Assembly (NCBI GenBank): GCA_013407085.1
Contig: JACCGJ010018281.1
Span: 124,001-188,000, forward strand
Source: Atriophallophorus winterbourni
Taxonomy: Eukaryota; Platyhelminthes; Trematoda; Plagiorchiida; Microphallidae
Reading direction: 5' to 3'
Length of the DNA stretch: 64,000 nucleotides
Made by a program: the position numbers and the translations under genes. Below, piece after piece: positions 23,125 through 33,357 of the stretch. Position 1 is the first letter of the stretch; each line of letters opens with the position of its first letter. The notes under the pieces are model-generated. The model was not told the origin of the DNA, ran no database searches, and saw nothing but the letters and a program-made list of their open reading frames with translations.

Positions 23125-26100
23125 CTAAAAGAGACGGTGAAAAGTGGGTTTACTGGAGAGAAACTGTGAAAACATAAGGTCAAAGATTGTTCGAGCTAAT
23201 ATGGGTGTGCATAGGACCGCCACTAAGTGTTCTTAAGATGTAGTGCAAATAATTTACAATTTTCCGTTTGTGCGGGCATCTATGGTCAAATGTATGGAAC
23301 ATATACTCAACTCGGAAAATAGGTACTGAGGGGATTCTAACGTATCCATCCGACATATATCATTCCAAATTAGGCAGGTCAGCTACGACAATCGAGAGTA
23401 ACGGATCAAATCGACTCAGTGAATAGAATGGACAAGCTAATCAATATAGGATACGAAAAGTCATTTGTACGCTAAAATCCCTTGGGTCACAAGTATGGGA
23501 GCATTAAAGCAACACATTGCACATCAATTCGAGTTATTAGGGATCAGGTTTATATGGGTTACGCATCTAGGGTTCGCGATCAAAAACGGAACAAATTTCA
23601 TCGGTAAGAAGAAAATGCGATCCTATGTAAACAACGTGCTAAATCCTATCAATCTTCATAAAACAATGGACATATCACTGCCCCGTAATTTTTAGTGACA
23701 AAAATGTTGACGGCAATGTACGGAAAATTATATCTGCGTATAGTTGCTGAAAGGCAGCGCGGTCGATATATTCGAACGAGCGATTGTAACAAGATCTGAA
23801 ACGACATCAGAAACGAAGTAACTGGTGGTTGTTAGCACCGAAAGATGATACGAAATAGGTTGCTAACGTTTCCATTTTGACAGGGATTTTATTAAACCAA
23901 GATGATACTAAATAAGCATTTTACTGGAAAACCACGGTGGATTGTTATCACAGTTGCCAGTCACCTTTTACAGCAGATTAACGCTGTCAAAAACCCTAAA
24001 CCTTAACAGCTAAAATACACGTTCATATACTCTGTGGTAGATTAAAGCAGCAGCTATGCCATAAATATATGTAAGCAATTCAACGCTTCTTTGAATTTGA
24101 TTACCAACATCATTGCTTGCTGTAACTAACATGCTTAACAAGGTTTTGGAGCCAGAGTCAACAATTGGAGCAAAAATGAACCGAAATGCAACATTAAAAC
24201 GAGTGCGGTGAATTCCAAAAAGGAACCAGAAACCATTCTACAGTGTGAAATGCAGAACGATAATTCGGGTGTTCCATTTGAAAAAGATGTGTACGTGGTT
24301 AATCCAAAATACCTCTGAGATATTCCCAACCGGGAGAGTTAGGAGCAAGTGCACGAAGAACTAGTGCGGAATGAAAAACGAGACTGAAATTTACGAAGTG
24401 TATAAGACAATCGATACACCTTCACCTTGTAACACTATTGAAAAAACTACGTCGAAAAAGAACGCTTCGGATACTGCCAAGCAGCTCATCGAGACATAAG
24501 AACGATGGAGAATCTCAAACAAAGCACTCGATGAATAAGCCGCGGTGCTGTCAATGGATTTCGAGAAAATAGGTGAAACCAAGTAAACGCTGCCGACCCA
24601 ACTTCGGAATAATTTGCTTCAAATTGTTGTCACCGTAGATTTAATACTGGCAGTGTAAGTGATTACAGACATCTGTATTATATTGTGCCATACTAACTGC
24701 ATGCACATTTGATGCTGAGAAATTAAGAATTACGAAGTTAATGCAGTTAGCGTGCAAGCTCAAAAGAGAACAAGGTTGATACCTCCTGATGCCCGTTCGG
24801 AATGTAAAGGATGATCACATGGCTGATTTAAAAATTAAATCCAATTTCACGTAACAGTTCGAGTAGAGAGTCAGTAATCTTCACAGCACCACGCTAAACC
24901 AAAATATTGATTCGGTGAGGTCAAGCGATGCGGCAAAAATCAGCGTTGAGCGAGTTTGAGATTTTGTTATTTCAATATTGGGTATAGAAATATGCGAAAT
25001 ATGTCGATGCGCAGCAGTACTAAGTAACAGAGGTAATAGTGCTGATAGCTGTAAAAATTTATAACGAAGAGCCTCCTGCGGTTGCGTTATACGATTATAA
25101 ATTAATAACTATTCGTTAAATGCATATACATATACATGCTTGCACGCATACATGAGCTTTATTGAAAAGTACTGCACAACATAATGACAATGTTAGATGA
25201 TGGAATAAATGCAACACACGACGGTATTGCTTGCGGGATAAGAAAATGAGTGATCATGCATCGCAGGCTGAAACAATCAACGGTGATGGTTTACAATTAC
25301 TGGGTGGAGAATGAAACAGCTTTTTAAAGACGAATAAAATCGATGACGAATGCACTGCCGAAGAGGGGACATTAAACATACTCGAAGGATTCAGTGTAAG
25401 CTTTATTACCTAAGATAAATAACAAAACTATCGTTTAGCGAAATACAGACATTGTAAAATAAACCATGCTTGTGCTCCGGGCGAAAGTAAACGACTCTTT
25501 TTAGTTTTAATCGGAAGAACCGTTCAATCGAGCATTACATGCATGACCAGAGTTGACTAGAAAGTGTGTCGATGCGCCGTAATGCTGGACTAAAGTTGCT
25601 CAGCTGTGCAATCACACCCATCCAACTGTTCGAAAATCGTATTTACAAGCTTTCGTTGGTTTGGGTTTCCTCGGACTGTGGAAGATTGGGCTGCTAAGTC
25701 AAGTAGCTGCGGAAAGGTTGTAGAGCAAGGTCTTACGATATTTCGTAGAAGAAGAGGACAATCAAGAGAATGAGTGTAGCAGGCGCGAAAACATGTTACA
25801 TGCTGCCGATGCCGTTTATTTCAGGCTCTGCATCAAATAACCAAGCATGGTTTGAGGAAAATCACATCGTCGTCGTTACACTCGTGTATATATACAGCGA
25901 ACAAATTTAAGTTATTTGCCTTTTCATTCTACTGCATATATATGCTCGTTGTGTGCATTTTATTTACCGAGGTCAGCTGGAGTATTCTCGATAAACAGGG
26001 GCGCCATAGTTTCAAGACGTGAAGAACCTTAATCTCCCGACCATGTACTAAGAAAGCAAGCAACGGGAAAGCGCGCGAACACGGTTATTTCGTATCAAAA

Positions 26101-26893
26101 TAAATTATTTCACGAATGGAATGTCATTATACATACAGCACTAAATAGAATAACTTACAAAGATCGTTGCGATTTCATTGAAAAGGGAGAAGTAAATTTG
26201 AAACCCTTTTCTTTGTCTGCCTGTAATGGACCAAAATAAGTGTCAATTTAAACCGAAACACCTACCGGGGCAATATGCCCAATCATATATTTTTCCATCA
26301 TTTCTCGTGCATCCTCAGAATGTCCAACGTCTTCGAAGGGTTCCGTTGAATATCCACCCGCTTGTTCTTCCAAGACTTTGTGGCCTCCGGGATGCTAGTG
26401 GCACGATTTGAAAGTATTTTACTAATTAAAATTGTAGCTTATTTAACGAATTAGTATATGCATGCGTAAATCGTTGCTGACAAACTTCAGTCGAAGTCGA
26501 CTATCGAAGTATATCGCAAGCGCACGATTATCTCACGCTTAACAAAGCTTCACATGATTATACTGTCCGAATTAGAAGTAACGACCTCCAGCGTAGCGTT
26601 CACAGCAAAAACAGCGCTCGGTTGATCAGCAGCATTTTTACGATGTCAGCGGGACATTATCAATCTGTTTATCTATATATCTAGGTATCTATCTATCTGT
26701 CTGTACATTTATCTATTTATCTGTACATATATAGAGAGAAAGAAAGAGAGACATGGGAGGAGAAAAAACAGACTCACTTCCATTCGGAATTTGCTCAAAT
26801 CATAGACTTTATTGTGAATTACAACCCACAAGTCATCAGGCTTGTTATGCTGACGAACCTCGCTCAGTGAATAAATTTTGTCAGAAGACATTT
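23052..26893 (-). CDS. CYB5: Cytochrome b5, tail-anchored, four exons
   Basis: A haem electron carrier that serves desaturases, P450s and other reductases on the endoplasmic reticulum (known family role). Coding exons: 26891-26778, 26394-26266, 25675-25647 and 23124-23052, with GT-AG borders. The predicted product is 114 residues. Residues 1-81 form the haem domain with [19 protein letters not shown] and [17 protein letters not shown], so both haem-ligand His are present. The usual Asp in GGDAT is Tyr here (GGYST). A short linker from the 29-nt third exon leads to a C-terminal hydrophobic anchor ([20 protein letters not shown]). An acceptor sits two bases before the ATG, implying a 5' UTR intron. 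The frame is intact through all joins, so the gene is probably active. Confidence 0.9.
23130..25640. other. CYB5 intron 3; no gene recognised
   Basis: About 2.5 kb of AT-rich intron. A plus-strand stretch at about 24365-24600 reads partly protein-like, with three stops, but matches nothing I recognise. Confidence 0.4.
25647..25675 (-). CDS. CYB5: CYB5 29-nt micro-exon
   Basis: Lies between acceptor CTTCCACAG and donor GTAAAT. It encodes SEETQTNES plus two bases of a Leu codon completed by the next exon. Its length (3n+2) is exactly what the flanking exon phases need. The polar linker fits between haem domain and anchor, but the assignment rests on splice sites and phase. Confidence 0.7.
26266..26394 (-). 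CDS. CYB5: CYB5 haem-ligand exon
   Basis: 43 codons from the CAT of HPGG, directly after acceptor GCCACTAG, to the donor CCG-GTAGGT. It contains both axial His motifs (HPGG and VGHS). Confidence 0.9.
26640..26755. repeat. TATC/TCTG-rich low-complexity tract
   Basis: Runs of TATCTATC, CTGTCTGTA and AGAGAAAGAAAG beside the CYB5 start-exon donor. A simple tetranucleotide-type repeat. Confidence 0.75.
26778..26893 (-). CDS. CYB5: CYB5 exon with start codon
   Basis: Acceptor TTATTTCAG, two UTR bases, then ATG at 26891 and 38 codons to the donor GAA-GTGAGT. It encodes the first strand and the [15 protein letters not shown] core. Confidence 0.9.
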
Positions 26894-26984
26894 CTGAAAT
26901 AAGGTAGAAAATAAAATATAAAGGTAGGTGTGGACGACTGTAACCTAATTCAGGGTAAGAATACCACATACAATCAAATCCCCT

Positions 26985-27870
26985 TATTAAAGTGGAACAT
27001 GGAAATTCGCTGGAAAGACAATTGCAGTGGTTTACTGCCCTTTTAGTGAAGAAGTGCTTACGAGCAATAGTTCGGACATGAAGCTAAGCCAATGGGTAAC
27101 CTCGAGTACCCACACTTGGTGTGAGGGCAAACATAAAATTTGGATGGGCATCATTGAAACCTCTAATGATTTTGAAGGTTTCATTTAGATTCCATCGAAT
27201 ACGCTTACTTTTCAGTGAAACAACACCAAGCCTGACAATATCCATTTCCATATAGGGAGACCAAGCTTGAAAGCAATTCTCGAGATGCGGTCTTCTGGTT
27301 GTTTTGCATAATGGGATGAAAACCACCTGGGACCCCAGGATAAAATTGATCAATGGCGAAACAGTTCACTATAAGCGGGTTGTGTAGCAGATGCACATTG
27401 ACCAGCCCATGAGGTCCGCAAGAATCTCAATACTTAAGTCACGCACCTCTGGCACCCCATTAACCTTTAGTATACCCACAGTCAAAAAACCTTGAGCTTT
27501 TCAGCTTGCGCTTTTCTTAGTCGAGTGGTAGATCCCATGTAGTAGACTACTCGAGATCCTAAAGATTTTGTTTATTCAGTGATTTCATAAACTTGACATA
27601 ATCCGCAAAAAGATAACAATGACACCTGAGCGACATTGTCAAATAATTGATGGAGAGAACGAAAAGTACCGAGTGCTGGTCTCTCAGAAACTCCACTAAC
27701 ATACCTCGCTTGCAGAGAAAAGATACTGTCTATCCGTACGTGATCGTACCTATTGCTTCAGAAGTCCTTTATTCAGTTTCTCAGAGGACCACCGATATCT
27801 AGAAGACCAAGCAAGCAGCAAGCCATCTGTAGTTTACCGTTGGCACTCATCAAGCCACTTGGTGACCTAA
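26985..27870 (-). mobile_element. LINE-B-like fragment, RT C-terminal half
   Basis: Minus-strand remnant immediately upstream of CYB5. It reads ENCFQAWSPYMEMDIVRL, NLNETFKIIRGFN and LTPSVGTRGYPLA, then KHFFTKRAVNH toward 26990, as in the LINE-B C-terminus. A degraded FADDVKF box lies near 27600. Many stops. Confidence 0.65.
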
Positions 27871-27959
27871 TTTAGAAAACGCGAGCTTTGATATACAGAT
27901 GAAGAAGAATAAGAATGGCTTTATTCCTTCCAGGAAGTCAAGTGGAGCAGAGTTCAGCA

Positions 27960-28200
27960 ACGAACATCTAACTAGGTGGCGATGAACAGAAAAGGAGAAA
28001 TCGGACATCCTTGTCGGTGGTCACATGTAGTGAGGAATTTCGGCGAAAAGTCGTTATAAACCTTAATGCATCCATATGAATGCTCATGTAGTGCATGCAG
28101 TATGTTAGCATACATCTCCGGAACGCCTTTACACAGCAATGTGTTAAACAAGACTTTCGATCGACTGAATCAAACACGTTGGATGTGCAAGTGTTGCATT
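27960..28200 (-). mobile_element. RTE reverse transcriptase fragment
   Basis: The minus frame 27968-28177 reads FDSVDRKSCLTHCCVKAF followed by a degraded QGCPISPFLF-like segment, which is the palm start of RTE-clade RT. A 31-bp identical piece recurs at 30948-30978. Confidence 0.6.
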
Positions 28201-28509
28201 CGATCCCATTCGAAAAGTTCCAGCAGCATGAAATTTAGAGCATTTGTTGGTGATCATAATATAAGCAATATTTTGGTAAGGATTCAAAAATTAATTTAAA
28301 GTGTGAAAAAAGAACACGTCAAATTTGAGCCTTCTCTGAATAACTGGAATTTGAATAAAACGTAACACAGAAAATCAACAATGTTGTATAATCAAAAGGT
28401 AAACTGAAGTATTAAGCGAAATAAAGTCGAAAAACACCGAAGCCACGTTAGAACAAATGTGGTATATCACCGAAGATGCTAGTAACCAGCTGGAAATGGG
28501 TATGTTATG

Positions 28510-28860
28510 AAAGCACAAGCCTGATCCAGGCAAAGTGCCACACAGTCAGAGACTGCACGTGGGCTTAGATACTGCCAGGTTGTCCAGGCCTAGACAGATA
28601 TGACAAAAGAAATAGAAAGAAAGTAGTGAGTATGTATGTATGAATGCACACGCCTGATCCAGGCAAAGTGCCGCACAGTCAGATACTGCACGTATGCTGA
28701 GACACTGTCAGGTTGCCCAGGCCTAGACAGATATGAGGGGGGAAATAGAAATAGAAGTGAGACTACAGCGTTTGTCAGCATGCAGCTCACTACCGGTGGC
28801 CAATCAATTTAGCCCGATGTTAGCCGCACCGCACAGAAGTACTGCACGATTGGACATCCG
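28510..28860 (+). repeat. Short repeat family S, two adjacent copies
   Basis: Two head-to-tail units begin at about 28512 and 28642, each starting with CCTGATCCAGGCAAAGTGCC and containing CAGGTTG(C/T)CCAGGCCTAG. The first unit is cut after CAGATATGA; the second runs on through the AGCTCACTACCG block. No coding sequence; origin unknown. Confidence 0.8.
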
Positions 28861-29280
28861 TGCAGTCACTAGTACTAAAACAATTTTATAAACCGTGCGT
28901 AGCCGAAGTTACGTCTCAAATGTGCACACAGATGTGGATAGTACGTGAGCTTGCTCCACAGATGGGCGATATTTTGCTCTCGCGAAGGATGACACACTAT
29001 CTGTTTTCCCTACATCGAGCCATTTATAGGTTTTAATTGATACAGCTACGGCTTGATGCTGACTACCTACGTGCTTTACAGCAGAATGTGGAAGGAATAT
29101 CTTACATATCGTGCGAATAGTATCGCATGATGTCTTCTGGAGTTAGAGATATGTCTCTAGTTTCATTCACCCACAACGAATATGCACCACTTCAAACATA
29201 TTTCACAGCAAACCGCTTCGCGTTAGACGCAACTTGTTTCGGACATACAAGACAAGAGTTCCAATAGCGAACAGCGGAGC
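28861..29280. other. No gene recognised
   Basis: AT-balanced sequence with no motif that I can assign. It would be the downstream region if the 29282-29468 exon is real. Confidence 0.3.
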
Positions 29281-29281
29281 A

Positions 29282-29468
29282 TTAATTCTTCTGGGTCTTC
29301 CTTGCAGTCCATGCTGCATGATCTAATTTTGCAGATTTGCGAGTCATGACCATGTTCTTAATAACCATGTTGATAATTAGATAAAGATTTCTGTGATAAT
29401 CTTGAAATAGCTCGGATATCCTCGGCTCAAAATTTTCGTAAGAATCAAACTTCAAAGTAGCTACGGGC
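29282..29468 (-). CDS. Candidate last exon of an unidentified host gene
   Basis: After a possible acceptor (TTCGGGTGCAG) a minus-strand frame of 62 codons runs to TAA at 29282. The peptide is ordinary and soluble-looking: KFDSYENFEPRISELFQDY, NLYLIINMVIKNMVM, then a basic C-terminus ending ARKTQKN. It matches no mobile element here. Together with the piece at 29995-30191 it may belong to one gene. A 35-nt segment at about 29873-29907 has the right splice borders and length to link them, but that is speculative. Confidence 0.35.
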
Positions 29469-29994
29469 CTGCACCCGAACACGTTCATCATCATCATCAT
29501 CATCATCATCAGAGACAGCATTAAACGGGTAGTATGTACCGAATGCTTAGCCGCCATACAACCATGAAAAAAGTAGAATCCTAAAAAATGGAGAATGGTG
29601 AGGATTAAACAGCCACGGGTTCTAAATAAGAGAAGCATAAACAAACTGGGATGGGGTACCTAAACCTCGAATGGAAATGGCATTGAATCAAGTTTCATTA
29701 ACATCATCATCAGCATGACAATTTCCTTACGGCTTTCACTGTCATATAGCTTAACAAGCTTTCCTCATTACTCCACATGACACCATACAAGTAAACGCTC
29801 CAAGAAGATGCTTAATGCAAGACCGACATTGAACACGGTTTCGGGACACATCCTTAAGAGTAACTAACCATATCTGATCGCGAGGGCCCCGGCCCCGGCT
29901 GCACTGTCTTTAGAAGTGCTATTAGTAACGGTTTTTTAGCTATCTATGCCATGAGATGTTTGACAACTAAAAGATTTTTTTAGATAAAGATTAC

Positions 29995-30191
29995 TAGTGA
30001 AGATTTTATTTCGGAGAGCATCGTTACGTGTGCAACAGTAGCAGTTAACTCCCACAATAAAGTTATTAGACGTTCACGCTGTAGGAAGCGCAAGTCTGAT
30101 AACTTGCCTGGTGCCGAACCACTAATTAATTGTTTCAGATTACTGACCCAGAACATTTCTTCCCTTTTCGGTAATTCACTGCTTGTTCCAT
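29995..30191 (-). CDS. Candidate internal exon of an unidentified host gene
   Basis: A minus-strand frame of 65 codons between a possible acceptor (GTCGTAG) and donor CTA-GTAATC. It reads LPKREEMFWVSNLKQLISGS and LRFLQRERLITLLWELT, a helix-rich protein-like pattern. Family not recognised; acceptor context is moderate. Confidence 0.35.
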
Positions 30192-30339
30192 CTACGACGA
30201 GCAATTATCCCGCTGAAGAAATAACACAGGTCAAATACATTGTTAGCAATAATCCGAGTGGACTACACAAGGATTTCGTAAGTCTGTTGTTGACACAGGG
30301 TATTTTTCTCTTGCATAAATGAGTGAGTGATACATAATT

Positions 30340-30715
30340 AACTCCGCCAAGGACGGTCCCAAGCCCGTCTGAGAAAGGAGGTGGGTTGGGCTTAGGGCTC
30401 GCAACCCTATCCCGTAAAACCTACATTGCTACGGAAACGAAGACAACAGATCCGTGGCTCGGTTATGTATGCAGGATGGATCCCAGTTCGCATACGAAGG
30501 TAGCCATTCACTGGCGTCCGCAAGGTAAACGAGAATGGGACGGCCCAAGGAAACTTGGCGCAGAACGTTGGAACGCGAACTACATGCACAAGGATTCACG
30601 GTGCAGACGGCAACGGAAGCAGCGATAGACCGGAACCACTGGCGCGAAGTTGTCTACGCCTCATGTGCCACCCAGCACGGAGAGGACTGAGTGAGTGAGT
30701 GAGTGATACATAATT
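30340..30715 (+). mobile_element. Young RTE-derived insertion with target-site duplication
   Basis: Plus-strand relative of the 7637-8400 element, 5'-truncated near GGACGGTCCCAAGCC. It encodes the RTE ORF2 tail (HWRPQGKREWDGPRKLG at about 30500) and ends in a (TGAG)n tail. The 19-bp sequence GAGTGAGTGATACATAATT occurs at both 30321-30339 and 30697-30715, a target-site duplication partly overlapping the tail. The perfect duplication suggests recent insertion. Confidence 0.8.
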
Positions 30716-30947
30716 TCATACGCTTATAATAATTCACAACACTTATAACAATTCTCATTAACGTAACGCTCGGCTTATCCGCTACAAGGGTATAGCAGGC
30801 TATTCTGCTGAGAGTAGTTTTCCTAAACGCATTGGGGCCAAGCACAACTAAAGGTACGTACGTCCTATGGGTTCATCAATTGAAATGGGTTGATATTGAA
30901 CGTGACCTGGGTACAATTGTGACACGGTCGCTTCAATCCAAGGAGGT

Positions 30948-31050
30948 GGTGGTCACATGTAGTGAGGAATTTCGGCGAGAGATTTGATGGCTTTTATGGA
31001 GAACACGAATGCTGTCGCCATCGAACAACATGGGTTTCGCCGCGGACACC
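30948..31050 (+). repeat. Mosaic of an RTE scrap and a LINE-D scrap
   Basis: 30948-30978 is identical to 28016-28046 (RTE fragment). 30981-31050 is identical to 32032-32101 inside the LINE-D reverse transcriptase. The two scraps are joined almost directly. Confidence 0.85.
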
Positions 31051-31164
31051 CCAAGGAGGATACGAACAGAAAAGCTGCTGCCGCAAACCACGCATGGCGT
31101 GCTATTAGTCGGTCATTCTCGGCGATTACTTCACAAATGTTTCGCATTCTTTATTTTACATACG

Positions 31165-31385
31165 TGAGTATGTATGAAAGCACAAGCCTGATCCAGGCAA
31201 AGTGCCGCACAGTCAGAGACTGCTGTCAGGTTGCCCAGGCCTAGACAGATATGAGGGGGTAAATAAAAATAGAAATGGTAGTGAGACTCCAGCGTGTTTC
31301 AGCATGCAGCTCACTACCGTTGGCCAGTCAACTTAGCACGATGTTAGCCGTACAGCACAGAAATACTGCACGATTGCACATCAGT
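31165..31385 (+). repeat. Short repeat family S, third locus
   Basis: Carries the family blocks GCCTGATCCAGGCAAAGTGC, CAGGTTGCCCAGGCCTAG, ATGAGGGGGTAAATA, GACTCCAGCGTGT and CAGCTCACTACCG. An internal stretch near the first block is missing compared with 28.5 kb. It ends where LINE-D coding sequence begins. Confidence 0.8.
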
Positions 31386-31389
31386 GCAC

Positions 31390-33350
31390 ATACGTGCAGA
31401 AACGCTGCTTGGAGTAAGTTCCGATCGGAAGAGTGTGCGCGAAATTGGGAAGCATATCGACAATTACGCAACCACTGTACGTCTCTAGTGCGTCAAGATG
31501 AGCTGGATTACCATATAAAGTTAACTGCACGGTTTCTGAACAACCGAAAACTGCTATACCGTCATATAAATGACAAAAGAAAAGTGAAAACTGGAATCCC
31601 CCACTGAAAATTGAAGGCGGCTCCACGTCGACTTCTATGGAAGCCGCAAATACACTGAAGGGTCACTACATGCAAGTATTCCAGAATTGCCAACCATCTT
31701 CGTTGAATATCACCTCACCCCCACCTAGACTCTCTACTATTCTGTTCACCGCTGAACGTGTATATAAAAAGATCATGCAGCTCCGTGAAAATTCATCACC
31801 TGGAGTAGACCGGATTACACCGAAAGCATTGCATGCGGTTGCTGTGCAACTTTGTGAACCACTTTCCATGTACTTCCAACGTCTGTTCGATATCTCCCAT
31901 GTTCCCGAAGATTGGAAACAGGGGATTATAACCTCGATATATAAAGATGGAAACCGCAGTGACCCTGCAAATTACCAACCAGTCACCCTGCTCCCTGTGC
32001 TTTCCATAGTAATGGAATCTATTGTATCCGATGATTTGATGGCTTTTATGGAGAACACGAATGCTGTCGCCATCGAACAACATGGGTTTCGCCGCGGACA
32101 CTCCTGTACAACAAACTTGCTTATGGCGCGGGACAGCTGGACCAAGGCTGTTGATGCGGGCCATGGTGTCGACGTTATATACTTGGATTTCTCCAAAGCT
32201 TTTGACCGTGTTAACCATGCTATTTTACTGCAAAAGCTTGGCCTACTTGGAATTGGTAACCCACTTTTGTCTTGGTTAGCCGAATTCCTCCGCTCCAGGA
32301 CACTCCGCGTTCGCGTCAGACAATCGCTCGCCGATTGTTTTTCAATACAATGCGGATTACCCCAGGGCTCTGTACTCGGTCCGCGTCTGTTCTTGATGTT
32401 TATCAACGAAATTGGAGCATGTGTTAACTCGCCGTTTCTGATGTTCGCAGATGATATCAAGCTATGGCGCATCCTCTCTTCCTCGAATGATTGTGATGAC
32501 CTGCAAACCGATCTTACCTCACTTAATAACTGGGCAACGTCGAACCAGCTCCCTTTCAACCCACAAAAATGGCGATCTCTCCGCATCCGTCACTCTGGCG
32601 AGCCTAGTTACAAGCTAGGGAACACCGAACTTTCGGTGAGTATGCTAGAAAAGGACCTCGGCGTATTGGTTCAAAGTGATCTTGGGTGCTCAGCCCAATG
32701 TTCCCTCGCATCATCAGTCGCCAATCGCAACGTAGGGCTCCTCAAAAGGGTATTCGGGTCTTTTGACCGCCGCCTCTTTTCCTCGCTCCTACACGCGTAC
32801 ATCATACCCCACCTGGAATATGCGGTATCCGTTTGGTCTCCATGGTTAAAGCGTGACCATCACGTCCTAGAGAAGGCTCAACGGAGGTTCACAAAGCTCG
32901 TCAAAGGACTCAGTTTACTGAACTATGAGGACCGCCTCCAGCAACTCAACGTGTTCCCGATCAGTTACCGTCGCATCCGAGGTGATCTGATACTGGTTTT
33001 CCAGATCCTTAAGGAGAACAAACATCCGTGCCATGGACTGCTTTTGATGGCACCCAGTTCCGGAACCCGGGGGCATGTTTTCAAGCTAGCCCACCAGCCC
33101 AGTCGGTTAAACTGCCGTAAATTTTTCTTTTCTGTCCGTACCCCTCGTTTTTGGAATGATCTACCAGTTTTTTGTCGTAACCTCCCCATCGCTCTCGATT
33201 TTTAAAAAGCGGCTTGACGCTCATCTCTATTTTTCTCAATAAGTTTAATGGATTCTCTTTTTTTCTTCTTCCCGATACTGCACCCATTTTCCTTTTCCTT
33301 TCCAGATACGTTTACGGAACCTCGCCGATTCATCTCCTTCTGTATTGACT
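31390..33350 (+). mobile_element. LINE-D, CR1-like, linker and RT intact over 522 codons
   Basis: Starts inside the region between endonuclease and RT (CARNWEAYRQLRNHCTSL, about 31430), so the endonuclease and ORF1 are lost. A stop and frame change near 31607 separate the linker from the long RT frame. The 3' end lies in the TATTGAC-rich stretch at about 33340-33375. The best-preserved reverse transcriptase of the window. Confidence 0.85.
31637..33205 (+). CDS. LINE-D reverse transcriptase frame
   Basis: A 522-residue open frame that copies LINE RNA into DNA in intact relatives. Motifs in order: SPGVDRITPKALH (about 55-67), WKQGIITSIYKDGN, NYQPVTLLPVLSIVMESIV, EQHGFRRGHSCTTNLL, VIYLDFSKAFDRVNHAILL (first catalytic Asp), [15 protein letters not shown] and FMFADDIKLWR-like FADD (about 267-278). 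The thumb with AVSVWSPWLKRD and RRIRGDLILVFQI follows, then SRLNCRKFFFSVRTPRFWND. All catalytic Asp are present. The fingers motif reads NYQP where NYRP is usual. The frame ends a few residues early. Without an endonuclease the locus cannot act alone. Confidence 0.85.
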   Translation: MEAANTLKGHYMQVFQNCQPSSLNITSPPPRLSTILFTAERVYKKIMQLRENSSPGVDRITPKALHAVAVQLCEPLSMYFQRLFDISHVPEDWKQGIITSIYKDGNRSDPANYQPVTLLPVLSIVMESIVSDDLMAFMENTNAVAIEQHGFRRGHSCTTNLLMARDSWTKAVDAGHGVDVIYLDFSKAFDRVNHAILLQKLGLLGIGNPLLSWLAEFLRSRTLRVRVRQSLADCFSIQCGLPQGSVLGPRLFLMFINEIGACVNSPFLMFADDIKLWRILSSSNDCDDLQTDLTSLNNWATSNQLPFNPQKWRSLRIRHSGEPSYKLGNTELSVSMLEKDLGVLVQSDLGCSAQCSLASSVANRNVGLLKRVFGSFDRRLFSSLLHAYIIPHLEYAVSVWSPWLKRDHHVLEKAQRRFTKLVKGLSLLNYEDRLQQLNVFPISYRRIRGDLILVFQILKENKHPCHGLLLMAPSSGTRGHVFKLAHQPSRLNCRKFFFSVRTPRFWNDLPVFCRNLPIALDF

Positions 33351-33357
33351 CAATAGT

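Noticed and set aside
24365..24600. Plus-strand protein-like stretch in CYB5 intron 3
   Set aside because: Contains stops, matches no family I know, and lies antisense within an intron.
31796..32586. Long minus-strand open frames of 140 and 204 codons
   Set aside because: Antisense shadows of the LINE-D reverse transcriptase.
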